This document shows positions 8,666 to 17,982 of a stretch of DNA of 64,000 nucleotides, piece after piece. Below the pieces are notes generated by a model. That model searched no databases, had not been told where the DNA came from, and saw only the letters and a program-made list of their open reading frames with translations. How positions within the stretch are numbered: position 1 is the stretch's first letter; each line of letters begins with the position of its first letter. A program made the position numbers and the translations under genes. Origin of the DNA: a virus; the IMG/VR virus record IMGVR_UViG_3300042450_002433, positions 62,001-126,000 of that record; one strand, 5' to 3'.

Positions 8666-9706
8666 ATGCCAATACAATTTCCAACATCTCCGTCAGTAAA
8701 CCAAGAATACACCTACGAAGGAAAGGTGTGGGCATGGGATGGTTCTTCATGGGTTGGTGTGCGTCAAGAAACAGGAATACAAAAAAGTAATATCTGGGCA
8801 AAGCAGAATCTTCTAATTCCTAAACGGGGATTTGGATTAAACTCTGGTTACAACGGAACAACCGATCAACGCCGTACAAAGGCAGGAACCATTCCGATGT
8901 TGAAGCATTTCATAGAGAGAGATTTGGGAGCGTTTATTAATACTGTTAGTGTTGGGTGGACACCTGCCAATCTTACTTCTACTGCTTGTTGGTTAGACGC
9001 AGCAGACTCTAGTACAATCATCCTTAATGACACTACTGTTTCTCAATGGAACGACAAGAGTGGAAACGAAAGACACGCAACACAAGCGAATGGAGCAAAT
9101 CAACCAACATATATTTCTAGTGGAATGAACTCATTAGGACTCATTGATTGGGATGGTTCAGACGATTCAATGACGATAAGTGGAGGAACAACACCATTAC
9201 ATTCAGAATTATCGGGAGACAATACTTATAGCATGGCATGGGCAGTAAAGCCAGATACAATCAGCGGTCAAGAAGTTTTGCTTTATGTGCCAGAAGGTAG
9301 TTGGGAATTCTTGGTTGAAATCAAAAGTGATGGAGGATTGTATTGGGGAGATACTACATCCAACTACAGAACATATTCTGGAGGATCATTCTTCGTAATT
9401 AATACTGGAACTTTCTTTACACTAATCAAGACAGGATTGGGTGCTGGAACTGCCCATGTGGCAGGAACCCTCAACAGTACTTTTACAAATAATGGTGGTC
9501 TGGGTGATACTCCTTCATTAGGCGCAGCATTTATTTTGGGTCAATATCCTGGTCTATTCTACAATGGCAAGATGGCAGAAATTATTATATCGAATTATTC
9601 TTGGGATACTGTCGAAAGACAACAAGTTGAAGGTTACCTTGCACATAAATGGGGATTACAAGCAAGTCTTCCTAATGATCACCCGTACAAATCCTCCGCA
9701 CCATAA
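8666..9706 (+). CDS. LamG-like fibre-associated protein, 346 aa
   Basis: The start at 8666 gives MPIQFPTSPSVNQEYTY, matching the N-terminus of the fibre at 10372 ([17 protein letters not shown]), so the longer upstream frame is rejected. Domains: an N-terminal module ending WAWDGSSW (residues 1-35), a shared [16 protein letters not shown] linker, then a LamG-like jelly roll (FWLDA-type 'CWLDAADSSTI', 'SQWNDKSGNERHATQ', 'IDWDGSDDSMTI') ending HKWGLQASLPNDHPYK. It is a tandem duplicate of the preceding gene. No clear ribosome-binding site is present 5 bases after the previous stop. A carbohydrate-binding adhesin role is likely. Confidence 0.7.
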   Translation: MPIQFPTSPSVNQEYTYEGKVWAWDGSSWVGVRQETGIQKSNIWAKQNLLIPKRGFGLNSGYNGTTDQRRTKAGTIPMLKHFIERDLGAFINTVSVGWTPANLTSTACWLDAADSSTIILNDTTVSQWNDKSGNERHATQANGANQPTYISSGMNSLGLIDWDGSDDSMTISGGTTPLHSELSGDNTYSMAWAVKPDTISGQEVLLYVPEGSWEFLVEIKSDGGLYWGDTTSNYRTYSGGSFFVINTGTFFTLIKTGLGAGTAHVAGTLNSTFTNNGGLGDTPSLGAAFILGQYPGLFYNGKMAEIIISNYSWDTVERQQVEGYLAHKWGLQASLPNDHPYKSSAP

Positions 9707-9707
9707 G

Positions 9708-9715
9708 CATAAATA
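9708..9715 (+). promoter_or_regulatory. T4-like late promoter (CATAAATA)
   Basis: CATAAATA differs from TATAAATA at one base and lies 15 bases before the ATG at 9731, with AAAGGA between. Confidence 0.5.
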
Positions 9716-9730
9716 TCAAAGGAAATACTA

Positions 9731-10051
9731 ATGCCAGACATATACACAAATTACGCAACTTCAGTCGGTGTCACAGCAGCCACCGTAATCTATGCAGGAA
9801 TCACAGGAACTGCAATAGTGAATGCTATTCATGTTGCCAACAGTAACACCACACTAGCCAATAGTGTATCTGTTCAGTTGTTCAAGGGAGCAACAGGGTA
9901 CTACATTGTTCGTGCAGCAGCAGTTCCAATTCAAGCAACATACCAAGCACTTGATGCACCAATTCCACTCGTAACAGGAGATACACTCAAAGTTACAGCA
10001 GGATTAACTGCGGGACTTGATATCATCGTATCAGTATTGGAGTCAACATAA
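9731..10051 (+). CDS. small virion-type protein of unknown function, 106 aa
   Basis: The 106-residue protein is uncharged and rich in Ala, Thr, Val and Ile, with predicted beta strands throughout (VTAATVIYAGITGTAIVNAI; SVSVQLFKGATGYYIV; GDTLKVTAGLTAGLDI). This pattern recalls small beta-sandwich proteins found beside phage fibres, which may serve as caps or chaperones. I see no catalytic residues. It follows a late-type promoter and a good AAAGGA site. Its stop overlaps the next start (TAATG), so the pair is probably coupled. The function is not known. Confidence 0.55.
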   Translation: MPDIYTNYATSVGVTAATVIYAGITGTAIVNAIHVANSNTTLANSVSVQLFKGATGYYIVRAAAVPIQATYQALDAPIPLVTGDTLKVTAGLTAGLDIIVSVLEST

Positions 10052-10353
10052 TGGCACTACAACAAATTATTCAACATCCTACAGGAACCTATTCGCAATA
10101 TTGGAAGATTCGTACTCTGAATCTGAATCATACCGCCAAGACAGGTACAGTTATTTTGGATGGATATGTTTCCGAACAAGCGAGAATAGACAATAAGATT
10201 CCTCTTGATGAAAGAACCATCACTGTGTTTGATTTTGATGTGTGGTTTGCACCTGCTGTCATTGATGCTGAGGGAATGAATGAGGTAAAATCTGCATATA
10301 CCTTTACAAAGTCCATTCCGAATGGTGAGTTTGTTGGATCGACTGATGTTTGA
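10051..10353 (+). CDS. unknown small protein, 100 aa
   Basis: Translation is probably coupled to the preceding gene (TAATG overlap). The protein is a compact beta-rich domain: 'YWKIRTLNLNHTAKTGTVIL', 'DERTITVFDFDVWFAPAV', and 'SAYTFTKSIPNGEFVGSTDV' at the end. It has no cysteine and no signal or membrane segment. I do not recognise the family. The location between LamG-like proteins and the second collagen-like fibre suggests a fibre component or assembly factor. Confidence 0.5.
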   Translation: MALQQIIQHPTGTYSQYWKIRTLNLNHTAKTGTVILDGYVSEQARIDNKIPLDERTITVFDFDVWFAPAVIDAEGMNEVKSAYTFTKSIPNGEFVGSTDV

Positions 10354-10371
10354 TTGTTAAGTAATTAACAC

Positions 10372-12624
10372 ATGCCATTAGATTTTCCTCCATCACCAGC
10401 ACTGAATGAAATGTACACAAATGGTGTTCGTTCTTGGCAATGGAACGGTATTGCATGGGATGTCTATACTTCAAGTACATATGGTGCCACGGGTGCGCCA
10501 GGTTCTCAAGGCATTCAGGGTATTACAGGTGCAACAGGATCTCAAGGTGTTACAGGATCCGTGGGAGCCACAGGTTCTCAGGGTGCAACAGGATCTCAAG
10601 GCATTCAGGGTGCAACAGGATCACAGGGTGCAACAGGATCTCAAGGCATTCAAGGTGCAACAGGTGCAACAGGTCCTCAAGGTGTCACAGGTGCAACAGG
10701 ATCTCAAGGCATTCAAGGTGTCACAGGTGCTACAGGTTCTCAAGGTGTCACAGGTGCAACAGGTGCAACAGGATCTCAAGGCATTCAAGGTGTCACAGGT
10801 GCAACGGGATCTCAAGGCATTCAAGGCATCACAGGTACAACGGGATCTCAAGGTGTAACAGGATCACAGGGTGCTACAGGTTCTCAAGGAATTCAAGGTG
10901 TCACAGGAGCCACAGGTTCTCAGGGCATTCAAGGTGTCACGGGATCACAGGGTGAAACAGGTTCTCAAGGTATTCAAGGTGTCACAGGTGCAACAGGATC
11001 TCAGGGCATTCAAGGTGTCACAGGTGCAACAGGTGCAACAGGTTCTCAAGGTATTCAAGGTGTCACAGGTGCAACAGGTTCTCAGGGCATTCAAGGTGTC
11101 ACAGGTTCTACAGGTGAACAGGGCATTCAAGGTGTCACAGGTGCAACAGGTGCAACAGGTTCTCAAGGTATTCAAGGTGTCACAGGTGCAACAGGTGCAA
11201 CAGGTTCTCAAGGTATTCAAGGTGTCACAGGTGCTACAGGTTCTCAAGGTGTTACAGGTGCAACAGGTTCTCAAGGCATTCAAGGTGTCACGGGTGCTAC
11301 AGGTGAACAGGGTATTCAAGGTGTCACAGGTGAACAGGGTATTCAAGGTGTCACAGGTGCTACAGGTTCTCAAGGTGTTACAGGTGCAACAGGTTCTCAA
11401 GGCATTCAAGGTGTCACAGGAGCAACAGGTTCTCAAGGTGCAACAGGTTCTAATGGTATCACAGGTTCCACTGGTGCTACTGGTGCTACAGGATCTCAGG
11501 GTGCAACAGGTGCTACAGGTCCTCAAGGAATCGCAGGTGGAAATGCTGGTAGAATCTATTATCTTTGGGCAGGAGTAACTGCTGATGTTGTAGGATACAA
11601 AAAAGCAGTTACATCTCCATCACCTAATGCAATTACAAGTATTACCACCGCTGTTAGTGGTACTAGTGATGTTTTCATTGCATCATTTATAACTGATGTA
11701 GGCGAACCAGGAGTAGGATCTCTTCCTACAGGCATTGCAGAGAGAATCATTCATGCATATCAAGACGATAATGTAAACTGTATTGCAAGATTAAATTTTC
11801 AATTGTGGAAAAGAGATCTATCAGGAACAGAAACTCTACTCAGAAATGGGTATTCTGAACAGTTTTCTAATCAAACCAAAGCAGAAATTAGATGGACTGT
11901 TGCATATGCTTCTGCTTTCTCGTTTTTAACAACAGATAGATTAGTTTTTAAAGTTTATGCTGCTAGAGTAAGCGGTTCTGCTAGTTTTAATGTTATTACT
12001 TCCTATGAGGGAGAAGATGTTTCTTATGTAAAGACAACCATTAGTGCAGGTTCCGTTGGTGCACAAGGTGCTACGGGTGCTACAGGATCTCAAGGCATTC
12101 AAGGTGTCACAGGTGCTACGGGTGCTACAGGATCTCAAGGCATTCAAGGTGTCACAGGTGCTACGGGTGCTACAGGATCTCAAGGCATTCAAGGTGTAAC
12201 AGGTTCTCAGGGTATTACAGGTTCTCAAGGTGTCACAGGTGCAACAGGATCACAGGGTGCAACAGGGCCAAGCGAGGATGTTCTTTCTGTATTCATAGAT
12301 TCTACTCCTGATAATATATCAATAGGAAAAAAAGGATATCGTTTAATTCCCTATGATTGCCAAGCATTGGAATGGTATGTCGTTGCGGGTCAAACAGGTT
12401 CGATACAGTTTGATGTGAAGAAATCATCATTTGCCAATTATCCATCAACTACAACAATTGTTGGATCAGACTACCCAAGCCTTAGCGGTCAATTCAAGGC
12501 TTCAAACACAGGCATCACCGCATGGTCGGGAATGAGTGCGGGTGACATGATTGATTTCGTAATAAATAGTAATACAGATATACAAAGCGTAGGATTGTTC
12601 ATAAAGATTAGGAGAATCACATGA
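10372..12624 (+). CDS. collagen-like tail fibre protein, 750 aa
   Basis: Second collagen-like fibre. Residues 1-40 are the shared N-terminal module ([18 protein letters not shown] ... WQWNGIAW). Residues about 40-389 are Gly-X-Y triplets of [13 protein letters not shown] type. Residues about 390-560 form a globular beta domain, followed by more triplets (562-634) and a C-terminal globular domain (635-750) that ends [12 protein letters not shown]. Globular domains between and after triplet shafts are typical of trimeric receptor-binding fibres. The repeats share DNA sequence with the fibre at 4774. The stop overlaps the next start (ATGA). Confidence 0.8.
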   Translation: MPLDFPPSPALNEMYTNGVRSWQWNGIAWDVYTSSTYGATGAPGSQGIQGITGATGSQGVTGSVGATGSQGATGSQGIQGATGSQGATGSQGIQGATGATGPQGVTGATGSQGIQGVTGATGSQGVTGATGATGSQGIQGVTGATGSQGIQGITGTTGSQGVTGSQGATGSQGIQGVTGATGSQGIQGVTGSQGETGSQGIQGVTGATGSQGIQGVTGATGATGSQGIQGVTGATGSQGIQGVTGSTGEQGIQGVTGATGATGSQGIQGVTGATGATGSQGIQGVTGATGSQGVTGATGSQGIQGVTGATGEQGIQGVTGEQGIQGVTGATGSQGVTGATGSQGIQGVTGATGSQGATGSNGITGSTGATGATGSQGATGATGPQGIAGGNAGRIYYLWAGVTADVVGYKKAVTSPSPNAITSITTAVSGTSDVFIASFITDVGEPGVGSLPTGIAERIIHAYQDDNVNCIARLNFQLWKRDLSGTETLLRNGYSEQFSNQTKAEIRWTVAYASAFSFLTTDRLVFKVYAARVSGSASFNVITSYEGEDVSYVKTTISAGSVGAQGATGATGSQGIQGVTGATGATGSQGIQGVTGATGATGSQGIQGVTGSQGITGSQGVTGATGSQGATGPSEDVLSVFIDSTPDNISIGKKGYRLIPYDCQALEWYVVAGQTGSIQFDVKKSSFANYPSTTTIVGSDYPSLSGQFKASNTGITAWSGMSAGDMIDFVINSNTDIQSVGLFIKIRRIT
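10492..11540 (+). repeat. collagen-type DNA repeats, block 3
   Basis: About 1 kb of tandem units encoding [13 protein letters not shown] triplets, near-identical at the DNA level to blocks in the gene at 4774. Confidence 0.85.
12058..12273 (+). repeat. collagen-type DNA repeats, block 4
   Basis: Short block of the same family. Three consecutive units of about 54 bases from 12067 are almost identical. Confidence 0.8.
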
Positions 12625-15059
12625 AAGCAGCAGTAGATCATCATTTTACGGGGAACACTATAGGATTTACAGGAGGAATTCCTGCCGTTGGTATAACTGC
12701 GGGTGGTTATGATTCCACCAAGACCATGCTTTCCTCGCTTATTCGCCAAGCCACGGGAGCAAACCCAGAAGACAAATATATTTCTTCAAAGCCATCAGCC
12801 ATTGTGAACATCGCCGAAGTCTTCACCTCGGGATCGCAGTTCATGCCCTATGTGTACAAGTGGTCGGACAACATCTATTGGGTGTTCACCGCTTCCAACG
12901 CAACCGCCGCCGCCACGAGGACAGTCGCCCTCACGGAGTTCAACTCAAGCACATCGACCCTGACATTCAAGGGATTCATAACGCTATCAGGAACCACGGT
13001 ATCAGGAAACAAGAATGTCCGTTCGATTCGTGGAATCGTGTATGAGCATACATCGGGAACAGTTTCCACAAGTGGCTCTTCCACCACCATCACAGGGTCA
13101 AGCACACAGTTCACCACCGACCGTATTGCAGTTGGAGCAAGAATTGGATTTGGAACCACAGACCCAACCGCAGTCACCACATGGTATGAGATTACTGCGA
13201 TTGCAAGTGATACCTCTCTGACAATTAGCGCACCCGTAAATCTGAGTGGAGGTACATCGTATGTGATTGAAGAAATTCGCATAGCCCTTGCGGTGACGAA
13301 TGCCACCTTGCTCAACGGCGGTATTCACCTCATCAAGGGACTCAATCACAGCACATTCGCAAGCGGCGGAACCACGATCACCGAAGCGACCACGACGGAC
13401 AATGTCCGTGCCTCGTATCTCCTCACCGATGCGGTGGGAACGCTCGGCACGGCGACGGCGACGGTGACCTACAGCACCACGAACATCCTGTCGTTGAGCA
13501 GCCACGGACTGAATGTCGGTGACCCCGTGCAGTTCACCACCACCACCACGCTCCCAACGGGCTTGTCTACCGCCACGGTCTACTATGTCATCGGCACGAA
13601 CCTCGGCACGAACCAATTCTCCCTCTCGACCACGCTGAACGGTTCGATACAAAGCATCAGCGGTGCGGGCACGGGAACCCATACCGTGCATTCCGCCGCC
13701 CGAAATGTCCTTGCCACAATTGCGGTGGACGATGACGGGCGAAGCGCAACGAACCATGATCTGTATTCCGTGAATGCGACAACGACTACGGCAAATGCAA
13801 TCATCGTGAAGTACAACATTCGGGCGGCATTGACTGTCGGTGCGCTCACGGGCGGTCCTGCAAGCGGAACAAGCGTGAGTGCATTCGTCCTCAAGACGGG
13901 AAGCGTTGCGACCACGGGAACCATTTCACAGATCAACAGCGGAAGAGTCTTCAGCGTGAACCACGGTGCGGCTTTGGGATCAAAGAGCCTCTACTTCACG
14001 ACAACCTCTAGGGTCTACCGATGTCCCGTGGCGACCCTGACGGCGGGAAACACGAGTTGGCTAGCCGATGCGATGCTCGAAGTCCCACCAGGCGGAAGCG
14101 TCACATATACCGCTTTGCAAACCATGTCACAGGTTGACTATTCGACATCACTCGACCGATTGTTCGTGGCAACTACAAGTGGACGATTCGGAGTCTATGT
14201 GACCCCGTATGTCACGGATGGATCGCAGTTTGAAAAGTTGGTCGGAGCCAACTTGAACAGATTGAAGTTGACCACAACGCCCTCGGGAGCAAGTGATGGT
14301 CTGTTTCCGCAAGCAACAATTACCCTGTGGACAGAAGACGGTTGGATGTTCGTCGTACCCTCAACCGTGACATCGGGATCGAATTGGCTGTATGTCTTCC
14401 CCTTCATTGCGGATGCGTACTACGAGTCAACGACCCGTCAGGCAGTCATCACTCCTAAACTTGCAACTACAAATGCCACTAAACTTTATCATGCCTATGT
14501 TGACCATATGGAATATGCAGGAGAATACGGACTCGGATTCCCCGTTGAGTCCTACAAGATGTGGTATCGCACAAGTGGCATAGACGATAATAGTGGTGCA
14601 TGGACAGAAATTGCTATAGGAGCGGATTTGGAAGCCGCTGCTGTATCTGATTACATTCAGTTCAAGATTGCGTTTGACATTATGGGCGAACTCTGCGTTC
14701 CCACTCGCATATACTCTATTGCTTGTTTGTATGAGGACTCCAATCAGGATTCACATTATCAGCCGTCTCTGTCAAAATCTTCTACGGCAAGCAAGATATT
14801 CGCATGGAAACAGGTTGCTGCATGGGGATCAAATATCCCAAATATGAGAATTCGTTTGTATGATGCAAGCAACAACAATGAACTATTGAATGATACTGTC
14901 ACTCTGTCCTCCTACGGTACATGGCAGTATTCGACAGATGGAACTAATTGGAGTTCTTGGAATGCGGCACAGGATACAGTAGGCAATTATATTCGCTACA
15001 CAGCAACTAGTTTTGGATATAGTGGAGTAACCGTTCGCGCACTTCTTACACAGGCATAA
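12621..15059 (+). CDS. large beta-rich fibre or receptor-binding protein, 812 aa
   Basis: Translationally coupled to the collagen-like fibre (ATGA overlap), which suggests a partner or distal part. The sequence is dominated by Thr, Ser, Gly and Ala with alternating hydrophobics. Around residues 135-200 there is a '[20 protein letters not shown] ... VGARIGFG' module, and around 275-360 a '[19 protein letters not shown] ... ATVYYVIG' module; both are styles common in phage and marine adhesins. The DNA between about 13300 and 14100 is clearly more GC-rich than the flanks, so this part may be newly acquired. No enzyme motif is seen. Confidence 0.7.
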   Translation: MKAAVDHHFTGNTIGFTGGIPAVGITAGGYDSTKTMLSSLIRQATGANPEDKYISSKPSAIVNIAEVFTSGSQFMPYVYKWSDNIYWVFTASNATAAATRTVALTEFNSSTSTLTFKGFITLSGTTVSGNKNVRSIRGIVYEHTSGTVSTSGSSTTITGSSTQFTTDRIAVGARIGFGTTDPTAVTTWYEITAIASDTSLTISAPVNLSGGTSYVIEEIRIALAVTNATLLNGGIHLIKGLNHSTFASGGTTITEATTTDNVRASYLLTDAVGTLGTATATVTYSTTNILSLSSHGLNVGDPVQFTTTTTLPTGLSTATVYYVIGTNLGTNQFSLSTTLNGSIQSISGAGTGTHTVHSAARNVLATIAVDDDGRSATNHDLYSVNATTTTANAIIVKYNIRAALTVGALTGGPASGTSVSAFVLKTGSVATTGTISQINSGRVFSVNHGAALGSKSLYFTTTSRVYRCPVATLTAGNTSWLADAMLEVPPGGSVTYTALQTMSQVDYSTSLDRLFVATTSGRFGVYVTPYVTDGSQFEKLVGANLNRLKLTTTPSGASDGLFPQATITLWTEDGWMFVVPSTVTSGSNWLYVFPFIADAYYESTTRQAVITPKLATTNATKLYHAYVDHMEYAGEYGLGFPVESYKMWYRTSGIDDNSGAWTEIAIGADLEAAAVSDYIQFKIAFDIMGELCVPTRIYSIACLYEDSNQDSHYQPSLSKSSTASKIFAWKQVAAWGSNIPNMRIRLYDASNNNELLNDTVTLSSYGTWQYSTDGTNWSSWNAAQDTVGNYIRYTATSFGYSGVTVRALLTQA

Positions 15060-15060
15060 T

Positions 15061-15201
15061 ATGGATGATATCATTTTCTATAGCGCATACTTTTTTCTTG
15101 ATATGCCAATACAAGAGATTGGAACGATCTCTAAGTTGGAACCAGATGGGTCTTGGTTTGAGTTGAGATTGGCTTTACCTGAACGAATCAGCATTGGATG
15201 A
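15061..15201 (+). CDS. possible small ORF, 46 aa
   Basis: ATG one base after the previous stop opens a 46-residue frame: MDDIIFYSAYFFLDM, then 'QEIGTISKLEPDGSWFELRL', ending ERISIG. There is no ribosome-binding site, but the tight junction allows re-initiation. The composition is protein-like. It could be a real microprotein or the remnant of a fibre gene. Confidence is low. Confidence 0.35.
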   Translation: MDDIIFYSAYFFLDMPIQEIGTISKLEPDGSWFELRLALPERISIG

Positions 15202-15280
15202 TGTTTGATATTTAAAAATGTAAAGATATTTGGGCGGGGTAGGCATCCCAATTTCATTCTTTTACCTATCTAGTTTCCTC

Positions 15281-15287
15281 CTAAATA
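15281..15287 (+). promoter_or_regulatory. T4-like late promoter (CTAAATA), copy of that at 4737
   Basis: CTAAATA lies 30 bases before the ATG at 15318, the same distance as at 4737/4774. Confidence 0.65.
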
Positions 15288-15290
15288 CCT

Positions 15291-15317
15291 CGTAAACTAC
15301 CCTTCCATGGGTTTACG
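15291..15317 (+). promoter_or_regulatory. leader hairpin abutting the start codon (copy 2)
   Basis: The 30-base leader is the same as at 4744-4773 except for two substitutions, both in the loop. The stem CGTAAAC (15291-15297) with GTTTACG (15311-15317) is kept, and the ATG follows at once. Confidence 0.6.
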
Positions 15318-15824
15318 ATGGCACGACAAGAAACTATTCGCATATACAGATCCCTTACGGCAGGTGCAATCCCTGCATCCCTCACGGCGGGTGAACTTGC
15401 AGCCAACCTAGTCGATGGGAAACTGTTTATTGGTGGAACAAACGGGTCTCTGATTGTATTCGGAAACCAATCTTCAGGGGTCACAAGCGTCAATGGTCTT
15501 GTTGGGGGAGTTACCCTCACAGGCGATGGCGGTGCCGTTGTAGGAAGAGATAATGGGTTTTTTACCGCAAGAATCGCTGCCTCGGGGCATTCGGGAGTCG
15601 CATCATTTGATTACGACTTTTTCAATGTCACATTGACGGGGCATGTTCAGATAAAAACAGGAATCAAGACAAAAAATCTTATTGTATTGGGGCCAAGCAG
15701 CAAATGGGCCGAAGGGCTAACAGGAGCATTACCTGCACTTGATGGCTCTCTTTTGCTCGAAGTGAATGCCAAGACCTTGCAGGGGAAAACTCCTCGGGAA
15801 GTGACTGATGGTGGAACATTTTAA
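15318..15824 (+). CDS. short tail fibre protein with shared anchor module, 168 aa
   Basis: The N-terminus MARQETIRIYRSLTAG with 'PASLTAGELAANLVDGKLFIGG' belongs to a module shared by four fibres in this window (15318, 15871, 17983, 25189). It resembles the N-terminal domain of phage adhesins such as major tropism determinant. Middle: 'SVNGLVGGVTLTGDGGAVVG' and 'RIAASGHSGVASFD', phrases repeated in the next two fibres. It ends TDGGTF, also the ending at 17913 and 30530. It has a hairpin leader instead of a Shine-Dalgarno sequence. Likely a short fibre or a reduced member of this family. Confidence 0.65.
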   Translation: MARQETIRIYRSLTAGAIPASLTAGELAANLVDGKLFIGGTNGSLIVFGNQSSGVTSVNGLVGGVTLTGDGGAVVGRDNGFFTARIAASGHSGVASFDYDFFNVTLTGHVQIKTGIKTKNLIVLGPSSKWAEGLTGALPALDGSLLLEVNAKTLQGKTPREVTDGGTF

Positions 15825-15841
15825 AGATATTGCATTAACAG

Positions 15842-15849
15842 TATAAATA
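15842..15849 (+). promoter_or_regulatory. perfect T4 late promoter (TATAAATA)
   Basis: Exact TATAAATA, 21 bases before the ATG at 15871, followed by CAAGGAAC as ribosome-binding site. Confidence 0.75.
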
Positions 15850-15870
15850 GAAACACAAGGAACTTAACAT

Positions 15871-17913
15871 ATGGCACGCGAAAGTATAATTACAATTCTC
15901 CGTTCTCTATCTGCCGACACGCCAACTGGTCTTACCTTTGGTGAATTTGGATTTGCAGGAGCAAGTCGAAAACTATTTGTTGGAGGTACAGGAGGTGGGG
16001 CGACTGTTGAGTCCGTATGGATTGGCGCATCGATCACAGGAGAGTCGCTTGGTAATATTGGTAATGGTGGGACAGATTTGTGGGGAAATGGACAAGATGC
16101 CAACAATACTCTTTCCACATCAAACGCAATCAAAAACTATGTCGATACTATAGCAGGAACAAAGGGTGAAGTCGTTTCAGTCAATGGCGATACTGGCATA
16201 ATTACCATCACAGGTGCAGGGAACAATGCAGCCGTAGTTGTTCGAAGGACTGCTGTAGATACTCATATCATTGATGCGCGTATTGCAACTAGCAGTCTTA
16301 CAGGAGTTGCTTCGTTTGATCCAAGACACTTTGCCTTGGGTGCATCGGGACATGTAAGTCTCACAGGGTCTTTTTCCGTTACAGGCGACACTGTTGTAGC
16401 AGGAAATAGTATTTCTGTATCTAGATCTAACAATCAAGCAACTATTACAAATGCGGGTGTTACGGGTATAACATCAGGAACAGTCACCTATGGTAACATA
16501 GGAACTAATGGTATTTACTTAAGTGGCACCACAGGAAACATACAGATTCAGAATACGGGTGTTCGGTCACTGAGTGTACAGGGAAGCGGAGTCACGGCTG
16601 ATTGGTATCAAAAAGGCATACAAATTCAGGGCGATGGTTATAATATCAATGTAAGTGCAGGATATGGTGATGTACCAACACAGACAAACCCATATTTAAG
16701 GATAAGCAGCAGTGGTTTGTATTCTCTCAATGGGCTTACATCAGGTGCTAGTCTTAATGGCGCGTTTCTTAACATTACGGGTGATGGTGGGGCAATTAGA
16801 GCAGTAAATGATTTAAACAACGCCACTATAACTTTTGTACCAAGAATTGCAACTGCATCACTTACGGGTGTTGCCTCGTTTGATCCAAGACACTTTGCAC
16901 TTGGTCTTTCGGGTCATGTAAGTCTCACAGGGTCTTTTTCCGTTACAGGAGACACAGTTGTAGCAGGAAATAGTATTTCTGTATCTAGATCCAACAACCA
17001 AGCAACCATTACAAATGCAGGTGTTACATCAATTGCATTTGGCAATGCAACTCTTACTGGTAATGTGTCGCTGACAAGCGGATCGAATGTCACAATGACT
17101 GTCGTTGGCAATCAAGTTACCATTGCAACTAGTGGTGGCGGTGCAACCACATCTGCATTGAATACATGGACACAAACACAGACATTTAATGGTGGAATAC
17201 AAACCACAGGTCTCACAGCAACAAATGGCTTAAGTGCATCGGGATTAGTATATTTCACCAATGGTCTTACTGCACCAGGTGGTATTCATACTACAGGATT
17301 GACAGCAACTACAGCAGTCTTCAATGGTCTTGCTACATTCAATAGTGGTCTCACAACTACAGGTCTTGCTACCTTTAGTAATGGTCTCACTGCACCAGGT
17401 GGTATTCATACTAGAGGATTGACTGCATTTAATATCGTAGGAACCAATGCATCCTTTGCAAGTGGTGGAGGTGTTACATTCAGTGGTACCTCAGTATTCT
17501 CAAGTGGCTTAAGTGCAACAGGCATTACTGCGAATACCATATTTGCAAATAATGCAAGATTTACTAATGCAACCTTTACAAATGATGTAACAGTTACGGG
17601 AAATCTAACTGTCGATGGTACAGTAATTACTGCGAATGTAGAAACCATTATAATAGAAGATCCCCTGATTAAATTGGGAACAGGAAATAACGCCGATAGT
17701 CAAGATATTGGATTCTTTGGACAATATTTCACCGATGGTTTACAAGGGGATAAAAGACATACAGGATTGTTTCGAGATGCAAGTGATGGTGGTAGATACA
17801 AATTCTTCACGGGACTTACAGGAGGAATTGAACCTCTAGCAACCATTAATGCAGGTGGAGCGGGATACACCATAGCAACACTTGTTGTAAAACTTGATGG
17901 AGGCACATTCTAA
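15871..17913 (+). CDS. tail fibre protein with repeated modules, 680 aa
   Basis: Residues 1-45 are the shared anchor module (MARESIITILRSLSAD ... GLTFGEFGFAG). The body is made of repeated beta modules: a 'LTGVASFDPRHFALG ... VSLTGSFSVTG' unit occurs twice (about residues 150-198 and 338-385), then a series of 'FSNGLTAPGGIHTTGLTAT' units (about 445-560). Near the C-terminus 'IEDPLIKLGTGNNADSQDIG' is a segment typical of the chaperone-like or tip regions of long phage fibres. It ends LDGGTF. Preceded by a perfect late promoter and a good ribosome-binding site. Confidence 0.7.
   Translation: MARESIITILRSLSADTPTGLTFGEFGFAGASRKLFVGGTGGGATVESVWIGASITGESLGNIGNGGTDLWGNGQDANNTLSTSNAIKNYVDTIAGTKGEVVSVNGDTGIITITGAGNNAAVVVRRTAVDTHIIDARIATSSLTGVASFDPRHFALGASGHVSLTGSFSVTGDTVVAGNSISVSRSNNQATITNAGVTGITSGTVTYGNIGTNGIYLSGTTGNIQIQNTGVRSLSVQGSGVTADWYQKGIQIQGDGYNINVSAGYGDVPTQTNPYLRISSSGLYSLNGLTSGASLNGAFLNITGDGGAIRAVNDLNNATITFVPRIATASLTGVASFDPRHFALGLSGHVSLTGSFSVTGDTVVAGNSISVSRSNNQATITNAGVTSIAFGNATLTGNVSLTSGSNVTMTVVGNQVTIATSGGGATTSALNTWTQTQTFNGGIQTTGLTATNGLSASGLVYFTNGLTAPGGIHTTGLTATTAVFNGLATFNSGLTTTGLATFSNGLTAPGGIHTRGLTAFNIVGTNASFASGGGVTFSGTSVFSSGLSATGITANTIFANNARFTNATFTNDVTVTGNLTVDGTVITANVETIIIEDPLIKLGTGNNADSQDIGFFGQYFTDGLQGDKRHTGLFRDASDGGRYKFFTGLTGGIEPLATINAGGAGYTIATLVVKLDGGTF
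16321..17026 (+). repeat. 144-base direct repeats inside the fibre gene
   Basis: The segments 16321-16464 and 16883-17026 (562 bases apart) are nearly identical at the DNA level and encode the same DPRHFALG...SFSVTGD module. Confidence 0.7.
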
Positions 17914-17939
17914 TTTTACATTCAAATTCGACTGAAGAA

Positions 17940-17967
17940 TTGGCATGAAATTTCATATCTATATAAT
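17940..17967 (+). promoter_or_regulatory. possible sigma70-like promoter before the giant fibre
   Basis: TTGGCA at 17940-17945 and TATAAT at 17962-17967 with a 16-base spacer. The perfect palindrome ATGAAATTTCAT (17945-17956) sits in the spacer and could be an operator. No late element is visible here. Confidence 0.4.
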
Positions 17968-17982
17968 GTGGTGAACTAAACT

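Noticed and set aside
10492-11540. CRISPR-like appearance of regular repeats
   Set aside because: Repeats are in frame, code for collagen triplets and have no unique equal-length spacers.
13098-13757. 219-residue minus-strand ORF within the fibre gene at 12621
   Set aside because: It lies in the GC-rich segment where antisense frames stay open by composition. The product is Arg/Gly-rich without domains.
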